A DNA stretch of 57,701 bases from Sphingobium cloacae (lineage in GTDB: Bacteria; Pseudomonadota; Alphaproteobacteria; Sphingomonadales; Sphingomonadaceae): contig NZ_AP017659.1 of assembly GCF_002355855.1 (NCBI RefSeq), forward strand, positions 1 through 57,701, in the 5' to 3' direction. The stretch's first letter is position 1; the number at the start of each line of letters is the position of its first letter. This document shows, one piece after another, positions 43,767 to 53,343 of this stretch. A program made the position numbers and the translations under genes. The notes below the pieces were generated by a model, which was not told the origin of the DNA, made no database searches, and saw only the letters and a program-made list of their open reading frames with translations.

Positions 43767-43781
43767 GAACATATGAGGAAC
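43767..43781. promoter_or_regulatory. LexA (SOS) box of the alphaproteobacterial type
   Basis: GAAC-ATATGAG-GAAC is the exact complement form of GTTC-N7-GTTC, the LexA box known from alphaproteobacteria. It lies 18 bp before the imuA start, and imuA cassettes are classical LexA targets. Confidence 0.8.
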
Positions 43782-43798
43782 ACCTGAGTCAGCTTTTC

Positions 43799-44240
43799 AT
43801 GCCCGCCAACGAGAAAACACAACCGATCCTTGATGAGCTGCGGTCACTTGCGTCGCCTCTGGTTGCGCATCGCAGCTTGCCATTCGGCGTTGAACCGCTC
43901 GATCGGCGGCTTGCAGGGGAGGGCCTTCGCGCCGGGGCACTCCATGAAATCGCCGCCAGCAGCTGCTCGCTTGTCGACGACGCGGCAGCCACGCTCTTCA
44001 TTGCGGGGATCGCAGCACGCGAAGCTCATGCGACTGGGGCTCCGGTTTTGTGGGTGAGCTGCCGCAGCGACCTCTATGCTCCTGGCGTCGAGCAGGCGGG
44101 TCTGGCTGCAGATCAGGTCCACGTCGAGCCGCGTGACGACAAGATGTTGCTGGCGGTGATCGAGGATGCTGTGCGCGATGGAACGCCCTGCGCCATCATT
44201 GCCGAAGCCCGCAAGGTGCCGATGGTCGCAAGTCGGCGCT
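43799..44240 (+). pseudogene. imuA: ImuA-like SOS mutagenesis protein, N-terminal part
   Basis: RecA-like ImuA N-terminus: LPFGVEPLDRRLAGEGLRAGALHEIA, then LFIAGIAAREAHATGAPVLWVS and QAGLAADQVHVEPRDDKMLLAVIEDAV. ImuA works with ImuB and DnaE2 in error-prone repair. After AEARKVPMVASRR (about 44240) the frame passes without a stop into DnaE2-like residues, so the last part of imuA is missing. A LexA box precedes it. Confidence 0.7.
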
Positions 44241-44580
44241 GCAGCTCGTACCGCCGCGAGGTCAACGCCGACCGCGCGCTCAAGCCACCTGCAGAGATGG
44301 TCCGACGATTTGCGGCCTATCCCGACGCATTGCGCGCGAGCGTCGACATTGCAGCGGAGTGCACCTTCGACCTTGGCGAGAGCTTGCCTACCAGTACCCG
44401 CACGAGCGCGTGATCGAAGGGCTGACCGCACATGAAGCGCTCGAGCAGATGACCAACGATGCCGTCGAGCGGATGTTCGACGGCGACGTACCCAAACCTT
44501 ACCGGGACCAGATCGCGCATGAGCTGCGCCTCATCGCCGACCTAAGCTACGCGCCCTACTTCCTGACCGTCCACGCCATC
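44241..44580 (+). pseudogene. dnaE2: DnaE2 (ImuC) error-prone polymerase, internal fragment fused to imuA
   Basis: NADRALKPPAEMVRRFAAYPDALRASVDIA, then in another frame ELAYQYPHERVIEGLTAHEAL and PYRDQIAHELRLIADLSYAPYFLTVHAIV, match the PHP-to-polymerase region of DnaE2. A two-base shift lies near 44385. Similarity ends at TVHAIV, and no palm domain follows. The imuB gene and the front of dnaE2, normally lying between, are deleted. Confidence 0.75.
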
Positions 44581-44768
44581 GTGTGTAGCGCGACGATTAC
44601 GGAGTCCGGTCGGCGTCAATTATGATGGCCGGTAGGCGGCCGCGCCGGTTGGTGACTTCGGGCTATCATGAGCGGTTGCGAGGGGCAACCGGGCATCGTC
44701 CATTACAGCGCTGGGTAATTGTCGCTGACAGTGGACGAAAGCGACAGTTTGAAGGGCTCGGGGTAATT

Positions 44769-44806
44769 GGGGGCGTTTGCGGGAGGGGGCGGAATCCTAC
44801 GCCAAG
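44769..44806 (+). repeat. Left inverted repeat of the second Tn3-family element
   Basis: 38 bp beginning GGGGGCGTTTGCGGGAGGGG and ending ACGCCAAG. Confidence 0.88.
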
Positions 44807-44832
44807 CTCGCCCAGATAGCCGGCGCGAGATC

Positions 44833-45364
44833 TTACTTGTTGCTGCCTTCTACGGTCGCGCCAGAAAGGCGACGGCTCAGTTCTATCCGGCGATGGCTAC
44901 GCATTTTGAAGGTGTCTGGCCCAACGCGCCGATACTCAATGAAGCCGAGAGAACGCCAAAATCGCTCTGCCGCTTCATTCGCTTCCAGCACGGCCAACCG
45001 AATCTCTGTGGCACCTCTCGCAGCGGCCCAGCTTTCGACCGTCGAGTAAATTGAGCGTCCGACGCCACGACCACGCTGTGCGGCATCTACGATCATGAAG
45101 CCGAGATACCATGTGCCATCACGCGGATAAATCGCGGAGGATGGCCGCGATTGCATATAGGCCGCCAGGCCCCTTCCATCCCAGGACAGCTTGATTGTGG
45201 GCGCTCTTTTCGGGCGGCACATCGGAGAAAAGCTCGCGAGCATCGTCCAGCGTGGGCGCGGCCCCGTCCTGCAACAGGAAATAGTCGCTGCAACGGTTGT
45301 ACAGGTCTGCAACGTCTGCGGCGTCCGCTTGGGTAAGTTTGATCGGGGCTCCCGTCATCATCAT
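44833..45364 (-). pseudogene. GNAT-family acetyltransferase, one frameshift
   Basis: Passenger gene of the transposon. The first part starts MMMTGAPIKLTQADAADVAD and runs to LYAIAAILRD; at about 45128 an extra T shifts the frame, and PRDGTWYLGFMIVDAAQRGRGVGRSIYSTVE carries the acetyl-CoA binding motif (QRGRGVG), followed by EANEAAERFWRSLGFIEYRRVG. Its start overlaps the resolvase stop in ATGA, so it is co-translated with tnpR. The substrate is unknown; an antibiotic target cannot be claimed. Confidence 0.8.
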
Positions 45365-45981
45365 CGCGTTTTGGCAGCAAGCACGCGCTGACCGTAATCC
45401 CGGAGTTCCCCGTTGGGACCGACATAGCGGTAGAGAGTGACGCGCTCGATCCCGAGTTCCTTGCAGAGGTCGGAAACGGACGTGTCGCGTTGGGCCATAG
45501 CAGCCTGAGCGAGCCGCACCTGGGCCTTGGAGAGGGCGAACTTGCGGCCACCCTTGCGTCCCCGCGCGCGGGCAGCGGCCAGGCCAGCCATGGTGCGCTC
45601 GCGGATCATATCCCGCTCAAACTCCGCCAGTGTGGCAAAAATGCCGAACACCATCCGGCCCGATGGCGTCGTGGTGTCGATCTGCGCGCCCTTGCCGGTG
45701 AGCACCCGCAGACCGATACCGCGATCCGACAGATTCTGCACCGTGCTGACCAGGTGGGTGAGCGTTCGGCCGAGCCGGTCGAGCTTCCAAACGATGAGGA
45801 CATCGCCGTCGCGCAACGATTTCAGGCAGGCGGCAAGACCGGGGCGATCATCACGGCTACCGGATGCACGATCATCATAGATATTGCCTGGCTCGACACC
45901 GGCAGCGCGAAGGGCATCGTGCTGCAGGTCGAGCGACTGCGAGCCGTCGGCTTTGGACACGCGGGCGTAGCCGATCAGCAT
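45361..45981 (-). CDS. tnpR: Resolvase of the second Tn3-family element
   Basis: A 206-residue serine recombinase with an intact frame: MLIGYARVSKADGSQ holds the catalytic Ser, VWKLDRLGRTLTHLV the core Arg, GIFATLAEFERDMIRERT the E helix and SVSDLCKELGIERVTLYRYVG the helix-turn-helix. It is divergent from tnpA, and the 125 bp between them should contain res. It overlaps the GNAT gene by 4 bp. Confidence 0.9.
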   Translation of the reverse strand: MLIGYARVSKADGSQSLDLQHDALRAAGVEPGNIYDDRASGSRDDRPGLAACLKSLRDGDVLIVWKLDRLGRTLTHLVSTVQNLSDRGIGLRVLTGKGAQIDTTTPSGRMVFGIFATLAEFERDMIRERTMAGLAAARARGRKGGRKFALSKAQVRLAQAAMAQRDTSVSDLCKELGIERVTLYRYVGPNGELRDYGQRVLAAKTR

Positions 45982-46106
45982 GGATCACAAACGAAGGTTT
46001 GAGGCGGTGACGAACATGAGCACATAAGATTAGGCTATTGTGTATCTTAACCAGCATCTCAATCAAGCTATCTCAAACCGTAGCTCGGAAAGAATAAGGA
46101 GCATGT

Positions 46107-48992
46107 ATGCCGCGTCGCGTGACCCTGACCGATCGACAGCGCGAGGCGCTGCTTCACTTGCCGGTCGATCAAGGTGAGCTGCTGCGGCACTATACCCTCA
46201 GCGATGAGGATCTCGGGCATATCCGCCAGCGCCGGCGCGCCCACAATCGTTTTGGCTTCGCGCTGCAACTGTGCGTCCTGCGCTACCCGGGCCGGGTGCT
46301 CGCTCCTGGCGAGTTGATCCCGGCGCAGGTATCGGATTTCATCGCGGCCCAGCTCGGCCTGACCAGCGACGATCTACTCCTCTATGCCGCGCGCGAGGAG
46401 ACCCGCACGAGCATCTGGCGGACCTTCGCCGAATCTACGGCTATCGCTCCTTTTCGGGGCGGGGCGCACGGGATTTGCGCGAATGGATCGCTCGGGAAGC
46501 CGAGGCGGCGACATCGAATGAGGATCTTGCCCGTCGCTTCGTTGCGGAGTGTCGCCGCACCCGCACGATCCTTCCCGGCTCCTCGACGATCGAGCGCCTT
46601 TGCGCCGATGCGCTGGTTGAGGCCGAGCGCCGGATCGAGGATCTTATCGCCCATCGCATCACGCCAACCCTGAGCGAGAATTTGGCTCACCTGTTGGAGG
46701 ATACGGTGGATGGTCGCGTCACGCGCTTCGTATGGCTGCGACAGTTCGAGGTTGGCGCAAATTCAGCAGCCGCTAACCGGCTGATGGATCGACTGGAATA
46801 TCTTCAAAGGTTCGATCTTCCGGCGGATTTGCTGGACGGCGTGCCGGCGCATCGTGTGACCCGGCTTCGCCGGCAGGGCGAGCGCTATTACGCCGACGGC
46901 ATGCGTGATCTGCCCGAAGACAGGCGGCTTGCGATCCTCGCTGTCTGCACCCTGGAATGGCGGTCATCGCTGGCCGATGTCATCGTGGAGACCCACGATC
47001 GCATCGTAGGCCGTCTCTATCGGGCCTCCGAACGCCTTTGCAACACCAGGATCGCCGACGAAAAGGCGGCCGTTCGGGACACGCTGAAGTCCTTTGCCGA
47101 AATCGGTGGTGCTTTGCTTGGAGCGCAGGACGATGGCACGGCCCTGGACGGGATAATCGCCACCGGGCCTGGCTGGGAACGGTTCAGAACCCTTGTCGCC
47201 ACGGCCTCCGCGCTGACCAACGTGCTCGCGGCCGACCCGCTCAGCCGTGTGCTGGACGGCTATCACCGTTTCCGCCTCTACGCGCCCAGGATGCTGCGCC
47301 TGCTCGACATGCAGGCGGCGCCGATCGCCACGCCTCTTCTGGCGGCCGTTGCGATGCTGCGTAACGGGATCAAGGTCGATCCGCCGGTGGATTTTCTACG
47401 TCCCAACTCGAAATGGCATCGTCATCTTCGCGCTGAGCCCAGCGGCGACCACCGGCTTTGGGAAATCGCGGTGCTGTTCCACATCCGCGACGCCTTCCGG
47501 TCCGGTGACATATGGTTGGCGGGATCGCGCCGCTATGGCGACCTCAAGCAGCTTCTGGTCCCGCCACAGCGATAGAGCAGACCGGCGCGGCTCGCCGTGC
47601 CGCTGCGACCCCGGCGAATGGCTGGCCGAGCGCAGGGCTCGACTGGATACACGGCTGAAGGAGTTTGGCCGCGCGGCGCGAACCGGCACGATCCAGGCGG
47701 CATCATCGAGAACGGCAAGCTGCACATCGACAAGCTGAGGGCCGACACGCCCGAAGGGGCCGAGGATCTCGTGCTCGATCTCTATCAACAGCTCCCGCCG
47801 CGAGGATCACCGATCTGTTTGCTGGAAGTCGATGAGCGAACCGGATTTTCCGAGGCCGTTCACGCATCTGCGCACCGGCGCGCCCTGCCGCGACCGGATC
47901 GGCCTGATGAACGTGTTGCTGGCGGAAGGCGTCAATCTCGGTTTGCGCAAGATGGCGGCGGCGACCCAACACGCACAGCTTCTGGGAATTGCTGCGGATC
48001 GCGCGCTGGCATGTCGAAGGCAGCGCCTATGATCGGGCGCTCGCCATGATCGTGGAGGCCCACGCCGCCCTGCCATGGCCGCCTTCTGGGGACAAGGGCA
48101 ATCGGCATCCAGCGACGGGCAGTTCTTCCTTGCTACCGAGCAGGGCGAGGCGATGAATCTGATCAACGCGAAATATGGCAACGTCCCGGGCCTCAAGGGA
48201 TACAGCATGTGTCCGATCAATATGCGCCGTTCGCAACCCAGGTGATCCCGGCAACGGTCAGCGAGGCTCCCTATATCCTGGACGGGCTGCTCATGAATGA
48301 CGCGGGCCGCCGCGTTCGCCAGCATTTTGCCGACACGGGCGGCTTCACCGATCATGTGTTCGCCGCCTGCGCCTTGCTCGGCTACAGGTTCGCCCCCCGT
48401 ATCCGCGATCTCCCTCAGAAAAGACTCTATGCCTTCACGCCCAACGCGACGCCGGCCAATGTGCGAGCGCTGGTCGGAGGTAGATCAATGAACCGCTCAT
48501 CGAGCGCAACTGGCCCGACATCTGCGCATCATGGCGACGATCGCAGCGGGGATCGTCGCCCCAGCCAGATTCTTCGCAGCTCGCCTCTTACCCGCGCCAG
48601 AATGAGCTGGCCCTCGCATTGCGAGAGGTGGGCCGCATCGAGCGAACCCTGTTCATGATCGACTGGATTCTTGATGCCGGCCTCCAGCGCCAGGCTCAGA
48701 TCGGCCTCAACAAGGGTGAGGCCCACCACGCCCTAAAGCGCGCCATCAGCTTCCACCGCCGAGGTGAAATCCGGGATCGATCCGGCGAAGGCCAGCACTA
48801 TCGCATCGCCGGAATGAACCTGCTCGCCGCCATCATCATATTCTGGAACACCATGAAGCTCGGCGAGGTCGTCAATACCCGGGCCGCCAGCGGTACCATA
48901 TCGCGCCTGATCTACTCGCCCACGTCTCGCCGTTGGGATGGGAACACATCAATCTAACCGGGGAATATCGCTGGCCCAAATCCTTAGCGTAG
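46107..48992 (+). pseudogene. tnpA: Tn3-family transposase, multiply frameshifted
   Basis: A full-length Tn3 transposase (about 960 residues) spread over several frames. It begins MPRRVTLTDRQREALLHLP with AAGGAGC upstream. One-base losses are seen at about 46405 (CCGCACG for CCGCCACG) and 47565 (CCGCCAC for CCGGCCAC), and more follow to 48.6 kb. Conserved parts include FLRPNSKWHRHL, VSDQYAPF, DTGGFTDHVFAACALLGYRFAPR and LNKGEAHHALKRAISF with the catalytic Glu. The end LTGEYRWPKSLA lies at the right inverted repeat. Confidence 0.9.
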
Positions 48993-49019
48993 GATTCCGC
49001 CCCCTCCCGCAACGCCCCC
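48983..49019 (-). repeat. Right inverted repeat of the second Tn3-family element
   Basis: 37 bp; read inward it begins GGGGGCGTTGCGGGAGGGGG and ends ACGCTAAG. Confidence 0.88.
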
Positions 49020-49155
49020 TGAAATGACGATAGCACGGCTTCTGTATGTGAAATGACGAAAGCGCCCCAGCGCACACCAAGGGAAGGGATGGACGGCGGG
49101 GCAGGGATAGCGTATCTTAGCGCGAGGCAATACCTTGCGCTAAGGAGGTCGCAAT

Positions 49156-49433
49156 ATGGCAGCGGCAACATCTATCAAGCTGGACGATACCCTGAAAGGG
49201 CGCGTGCAGCACTTGGCCGACGCGCGCCGTCGCAGCTCGCATTGGATCATGCGCGAAGCCATCGCGCAGTATGTCGAGCGCGAGGAAAAGCGCGAGGCGT
49301 TCAAGCAGGACGCGATACGGGCATGGGAGGAATATCAGCGGACGGGCTTGCATCTGACGCTTGAGGAAGCGGACGCCTGGTTGGCGAAGCTGGAAGCGGC
49401 GAGGATGCGGAGCTGCCTAAGTGCCACGTCTGA
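49156..49433 (+). pseudogene. Ribbon-helix-helix (CopG/ParD-like) antitoxin, late frameshift
   Basis: MAAATSIKLDDTLKGRVQHLADARRRSSHWIMREAIAQYVEREEKRE is a standard ribbon-helix-helix antitoxin start. At about 49399 one G seems missing (GCGGCGAG for GCGGGCGAG); with it the protein would end LEAGEDAELPKCHV at the TGA 49431-49433, overlapping the toxin start. As written, the frame runs to 49464. The DNA-binding part is intact; the toxin-binding tail may be altered. AAGGAGG precedes the ATG. Confidence 0.8.
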
Positions 49434-49714
49434 TCTGGACGCCGGAAGCACTGGCCGATGTTGACCGGCTCCATCGCTGGTTGAAGCCCAAGGACGCCGA
49501 CGCGGCGAGCCGTGCGGTCGCGGCGATCCGGGCAGGGGTCAAGATTCTGGCGCAATCGCCGCGCGTCGGCCGACCTGCGGAAGATATGGACCCTGAATAT
49601 CGGGAAAAGCTGATCGACTTTGGAGATAGCGGCTATGTCGTCCTGTATCGCCTCGACGGCGAGACGGTGGCGTTGCTGGCCGTTCGCCACCAAAAGGAGG
49701 CGGGCTATTCATAG
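49421..49714 (+). CDS. ParE/RelE-superfamily toxin
   Basis: A 97-residue toxin starting GTG: PRLIWTPEALADVDRLHRWL, AIRAGVKILAQSPRVGRPAEDM, YREKLIDFGDSGYVVLYRLDGETVALLAVRHQKEAGY. This is the ParE/RelE fold with the conserved GRP and terminal HQKE motifs. It overlaps the upstream antitoxin gene by 13 bp. ParE members poison gyrase and RelE members cut mRNA; which applies here cannot be told from sequence alone. Confidence 0.88.
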   Translation: MPRLIWTPEALADVDRLHRWLKPKDADAASRAVAAIRAGVKILAQSPRVGRPAEDMDPEYREKLIDFGDSGYVVLYRLDGETVALLAVRHQKEAGYS

Positions 49715-49761
49715 GAAACGAGAATGGCGAATAGCTTAGCAAGCTGACCAGGGAGGCTCCA

Positions 49762-50028
49762 ATGGCCGCTACCGCTTTCGTGCGCGCGCGTATCACCGCG
49801 CGGGTGAAGTCGTGGGACGTGCCGCAAGGCCAAGTCGCCAAAAGGCTCGGGCTGACACGGCTGCGCCTCAACGACCTCCTGCGCGGGAAGTTCAACGGAT
49901 TCTCGCTGGATGATCTGATGACCATCGCGACGGCGGCGGGCGTCGAGCCGCCCGCCGCGCGCAAAAGCTCGTGGGACGATCTGCGCGGGATGGGGTCAGT
50001 TCTGGCTGAGGGCGGAATGACACCCTAA
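49762..50028 (+). pseudogene. Xre-family regulator whose end is formed by a Tn3 inverted repeat
   Basis: MAATAFVRARITARVKSWDVPQGQVAKRLGLTRLRLNDLLRGK is an Xre helix-turn-helix of the type often linked to toxin-antitoxin operons. It runs up to RKSSWDDLRGM, after which the last residues (GSVLAEGGMTP) are encoded by the transposon end at 49992-50029. The normal C-terminus has thus been lost, or only the last residues changed. It lies 47 bp after the toxin and may form a three-gene module with it. Confidence 0.65.
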
Positions 50029-50029
50029 G
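49992..50029 (+). repeat. Inverted repeat of the third Tn3-family relic
   Basis: 38 bp starting GGGGTCAGTTCTGGCTGAGG and ending CCCTAAG, a Tn3-type end next to the 3' end of a Tn3 transposase gene. The partner repeat is not in the window; that side was removed at the IS6-family insertion (52462). Confidence 0.7.
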
Positions 50030-52461
50030 CGGCGGAGTCCTTGGGCCAAAGGTACTCACCAGTGAGAAGGATGTGGGCCCACCCGAGCGGCGAGATATGG
50101 GCGAGAAGATGGTCGGGGGTATCGAGCCCTTCGCGGCGGCGAGCTTCGACGGCATGGCCGAGATGCAGGGTGTTCCAGTAGACGATGATGGCGGTCAGTA
50201 GGTTGAGGCCAGCGATCCGGTAATGCTGACCCTCCGTCGTGCGGTCGCGGATTTCGCCCTGACGGCCAATGCGCAGGGCATTTTTCAACGCATGATGTGC
50301 CTCACCTTTGTTGAGGCCCACCTGTGCACGGCGCTGCATACCGGCGTCGAGAATCCATTCGACGATGAATAGCGTCCGCTCGATCCGGCCCACCTCGCGC
50401 AGCGCGGCTGCAAGATCGTTCTGGCGCGGATAGGCGGCGAGCTTGCGCAAGATGCTGCTCGGCGCGACCTGCCCCGCGCTCATGGTGGCGGCGCAGCGGA
50501 ACAGGTCGGGCCAGTTGGAAACGATCAGCGCCTCACGAACCTTGCCGCCCACCAGCGGGCGCAGCTCGCTCGGCGTGGTGGCAGGGTCGAATACGTACAG
50601 TCGTTTGGATGGGAGGTCGCGGATGCGCAGCACAAGGCGGTAGCCGAGCATGGCGCTGATCCCGAACAGATGATCGGTGAACCCGCCAGTGTCGGCGTAT
50701 TGCTCTTCGATCCGTCGCCCTGCCTCATTCATCGTCAGCCCGTCGAGCAGGTAAGGTGCTTCGCTGACTGTGGCTGGAATAGTCCGCGATGCAAACGGCG
50801 CGAAGCGGTCGTTGACGTGAGTATAGGCCTTGATTCCGGGATCGTTGCTGTAGCGGGCGTTGATCGTGTTCATCGCCTCGCCCTGCCGTGCTGCGGGGAA
50901 GAACTGGCCATCGGCCGATGCGGCTCTACCCATACCCCACACCTGGGCCATCGGCAGCGCCCCTTGCGCCGCGACCACGTTGGCCAGCGCCTGGTCGATC
51001 GCCTCGCTTTCGACGTGCCAGCGCGCGAGACGGGAGAGTTGCCAATAGTCGTGGTGTTGGAAGCCTCTGCCATCTTACGCAGGCCCAAATTCAGGCCCTC
51101 GGCGAGCAGGACGTTGAGCAGACCAATTCGGTCGCCGCACGGCACGCCGGTGCGCAGATGCGTGAAGGCATCGGTGAAACCCAGCGCGGTATCGACTTCG
51201 AGCAGCAGATCGGTGATGCGGACGGGCGGCAGGCGGCGATACAGATCGAGCATCAGATCCTCGATCCCATCCGGCGCGTCGGCGGTGAGGCGATCAATGC
51301 GCAGCGTGCCGTCTTCGATGCTGCCTTTCGGAATTGTACCGCTGCGCGCGGCGCGACCGAGCCGGGCAAGGCCATCGGCGAGACGCACCTTGCGGTCAGC
51401 CAGCCAGACATGCGGGTCGGACGGGACCGCTAGCTTCGCGGCATGCGCGACCGCCATCGGCACGAGGACGTGGCGCAGGTCACCATACCGATGCGAGCGG
51501 TCGAACCAGATGTCGCCCGAGCGCAGCGCGTCGCGCAGGTGGAACATGACCGCGACTTCCCGGAGGCGGGCATCATCATCGCCCTTCGCCCGCAACTGTC
51601 GCCGCCATTTGGAATGCGGGCGCAAGAAATCGTCGGCCGCCGGAACTGCGCCCCTGGTAGCGATGGCGGTAGCCGCGTCCAGCAAAGGCCGTGCAACCGC
51701 CGCAGCTTTGAGGTCGAGGCATCGCAGCATGCGCGGGGCATACCGACGGAAGCGGTGATACCCCTGATCAACATAGGCCAGCGGATCGTCGCCCAAGGTG
51801 TCCGTCAACGTCTTGGCCGTAGCGACGAGACTGGTGAGCCGTTCCCATCCCGCCCCGCGCGCGACCGCATCTTCCAGCGACGCGCCGTCGCCATGCGCTT
51901 CGAGCAATGATTGACCGAGTGCAGTGAAGCCGTTCAAAGTCGCAGTGGTAGCGCCTCTGGTTTCTACGACCCGCGCGTCATGCAGTTGCTTCGCGTCGCG
52001 CCAGGTGCGGCCAACGATCCGGTCATGTGTTTCGATCACCGCATCCGCCGTCGCAGTGGCCCATTCAATGACGCAAACCGCCATGATAGCGCGGCGCCGA
52101 TCGGCGCCGAGATCGCGCAGGCCATCGGCGAAGTAGCGCTCGCCCTGCCGGCGTAGCCGGGCGACGCGATGCGGTGGAACACCGGCAAGTAAACCATCAT
52201 TGAGGTTCATCGCGCGCAGGAACTCGAGCCGGTCGAGCAGCCGGTTCGCCGCGGCGGAGTTGTTGCCCGGCTCAATCCGGCGCAGCCAGATGAAGCGGCT
52301 GATCGCCCCCGGCAGCATCTCGGTAGTCAGTCGGTCGAGCCCATCACAGGCGACGGGATCGAGACGGGCTGCGATCCGCTTCTCGATCTGGCGTTCGGCG
52401 GCGACGAGCGCGTCCGCGCACAACCGCTCGATTGTCGTGATCGCTGGCAGGATGGTCATGG
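50025..52461 (-). pseudogene. tnpA: Tn3-family transposase, 5'-truncated and frameshifted
   Basis: About 810 C-terminal residues remain. From the truncation, TTIERLCADALVAAERQIEKR leads through ISRFIWLRRIEPGNNSAAANRLLDRLEFL and FLRPHSKWRRQL; one base is missing at about 51053, after LRKMAEASNT. The second frame holds VSEAPYLLDGLTMNEAGRR, DTGGFTDHLFGISAMLGYR and LNKGEAHHALKNAL, ending LLTGEYLWPKDSAA. It is related to, but distinct from, the transposase at 46107. The N-terminal region was removed at the IS6-family element. Confidence 0.9.
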
Positions 52462-53343
52462 GGCTCTGTTGCAAACATGGGGGACTGCCGAGCGGCGTCA
52501 CCCTGTTGGGGGATCAGGCAGCATTGGCGAAATGCTGATTGAGCACGTCCATGGCCTCGGTCATGACCGAGGGGCCAATGCCAAATGATCTTTCGATCAG
52601 ACGCACCTCTCCCCTGATCCCTGGCTGCAGGCACCATGCCCGGGCCTGCCCTTTGCGCAGGGCGCGCATGACCTCGAAGCCCTTGATCGTGGCATAGGCT
52701 GTCGGCATCGATTTGAAACCACGCACGGGCTTGATCAGCATCTTGAGCTTGCCATGATCGGCCTCGATCACGTTGTTCAGATATTTTACCTGCCGGTGTT
52801 CGGTTTCCTCGGCGAGCTTCCCTTCTCGTTTCAACTCGGCGATTGCGGCGCCGTAGCTTGGTGCCTTGTCGGTGTTGAGTTTCGTTGGCTTCTCCCAGTC
52901 CTTCAATCCGCGAAGGGCTTTGCCCAGAAAGCGCTTCGCGGCTTTGGCGCTGCGGGTCGACGAAAGGAAGAAGTCGATCGTGTCGCCCCGTTTGTCGACC
53001 GCCCGGTACAGGTAGGTCCATTTGCCCCGAACCCTGACGTAGGTCTCATCCAGACGCCAACTCGGATCAAAGCCCCGCCGCCAGAACCAGCGCAACCGCT
53101 TCTCCATCTCCGGCGCATAGCGCTGCACCCAGCGATAGATGGTCGTGTGATCGACATCGATGCCACGATCCGCCAGCATTTCCTCGAGATCACGGTAGCT
53201 GATGCCGTACCGGCAGTACCAGCGGACCGCCCATAGGATGACTTCTCCGGTAAAATGCCGCCCTTTGAAATCGTCCATCACAACCGACCTTACCAATCCA
53301 AGGGCCCAACCTTGGCAACCGCATCAGAGTTTGCAACAGAGCC
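52462..53343 (-). mobile_element. IS6-family insertion sequence, copy A (882 bp)
   Basis: Ends read inward GGCTCTGTTGCAAAC on both sides. The element appears identical base for base to copy B at 54703-55584. It is a relative of, but clearly different from, IS6100 at 27320. It truncates the Tn3 transposase on the left and a phosphoesterase gene on the right. No flanking duplication was found. Confidence 0.93.
52514..53278 (-). CDS. tnpA: IS6-family transposase, copy A
   Basis: A 254-residue DDE transposase from MDDFKGRHFTGEV (in-frame codons up to 53296 add 6 residues). RYGISYRDLEEMLADRG is the helix-turn-helix; WRLDETYVRVRGKW, LNTDKAPSYG and NNVIEADHGKLK carry the catalytic Asp, Asp and Glu. 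It is intact. It differs from IS6100 at many positions (FFLSSTRSAKAAK versus FYLSPTRSAKAAK). Confidence 0.95.
   Translation of the reverse strand: MDDFKGRHFTGEVILWAVRWYCRYGISYRDLEEMLADRGIDVDHTTIYRWVQRYAPEMEKRLRWFWRRGFDPSWRLDETYVRVRGKWTYLYRAVDKRGDTIDFFLSSTRSAKAAKRFLGKALRGLKDWEKPTKLNTDKAPSYGAAIAELKREGKLAEETEHRQVKYLNNVIEADHGKLKMLIKPVRGFKSMPTAYATIKGFEVMRALRKGQARAWCLQPGIRGEVRLIERSFGIGPSVMTEAMDVLNQHFANAA

Larger units (their letters stand above)
44769..49019 (+). mobile_element. Tn3-family element with resolvase, acetyltransferase and decayed transposase (4251 bp)
   Basis: The ends read inward GGGGGCGTTTGCGGGAGGGG (left) and GGGGGCGTTGCGGGAGGGGG (right), identical apart from one missing T and one base near the inner end (ACGCCAAG / ACGCTAAG). 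The flanking pentamers differ (TAATT left, TGAAA right), so there is no target duplication. It carries tnpA (plus strand, frameshifted), tnpR and a GNAT gene (minus strand). Confidence 0.88.

Noticed and set aside
44833..45364. GNAT gene as an aminoglycoside resistance gene
   Set aside because: Only the general GNAT fold is visible and the gene is frameshifted; nothing ties it to an antibiotic.
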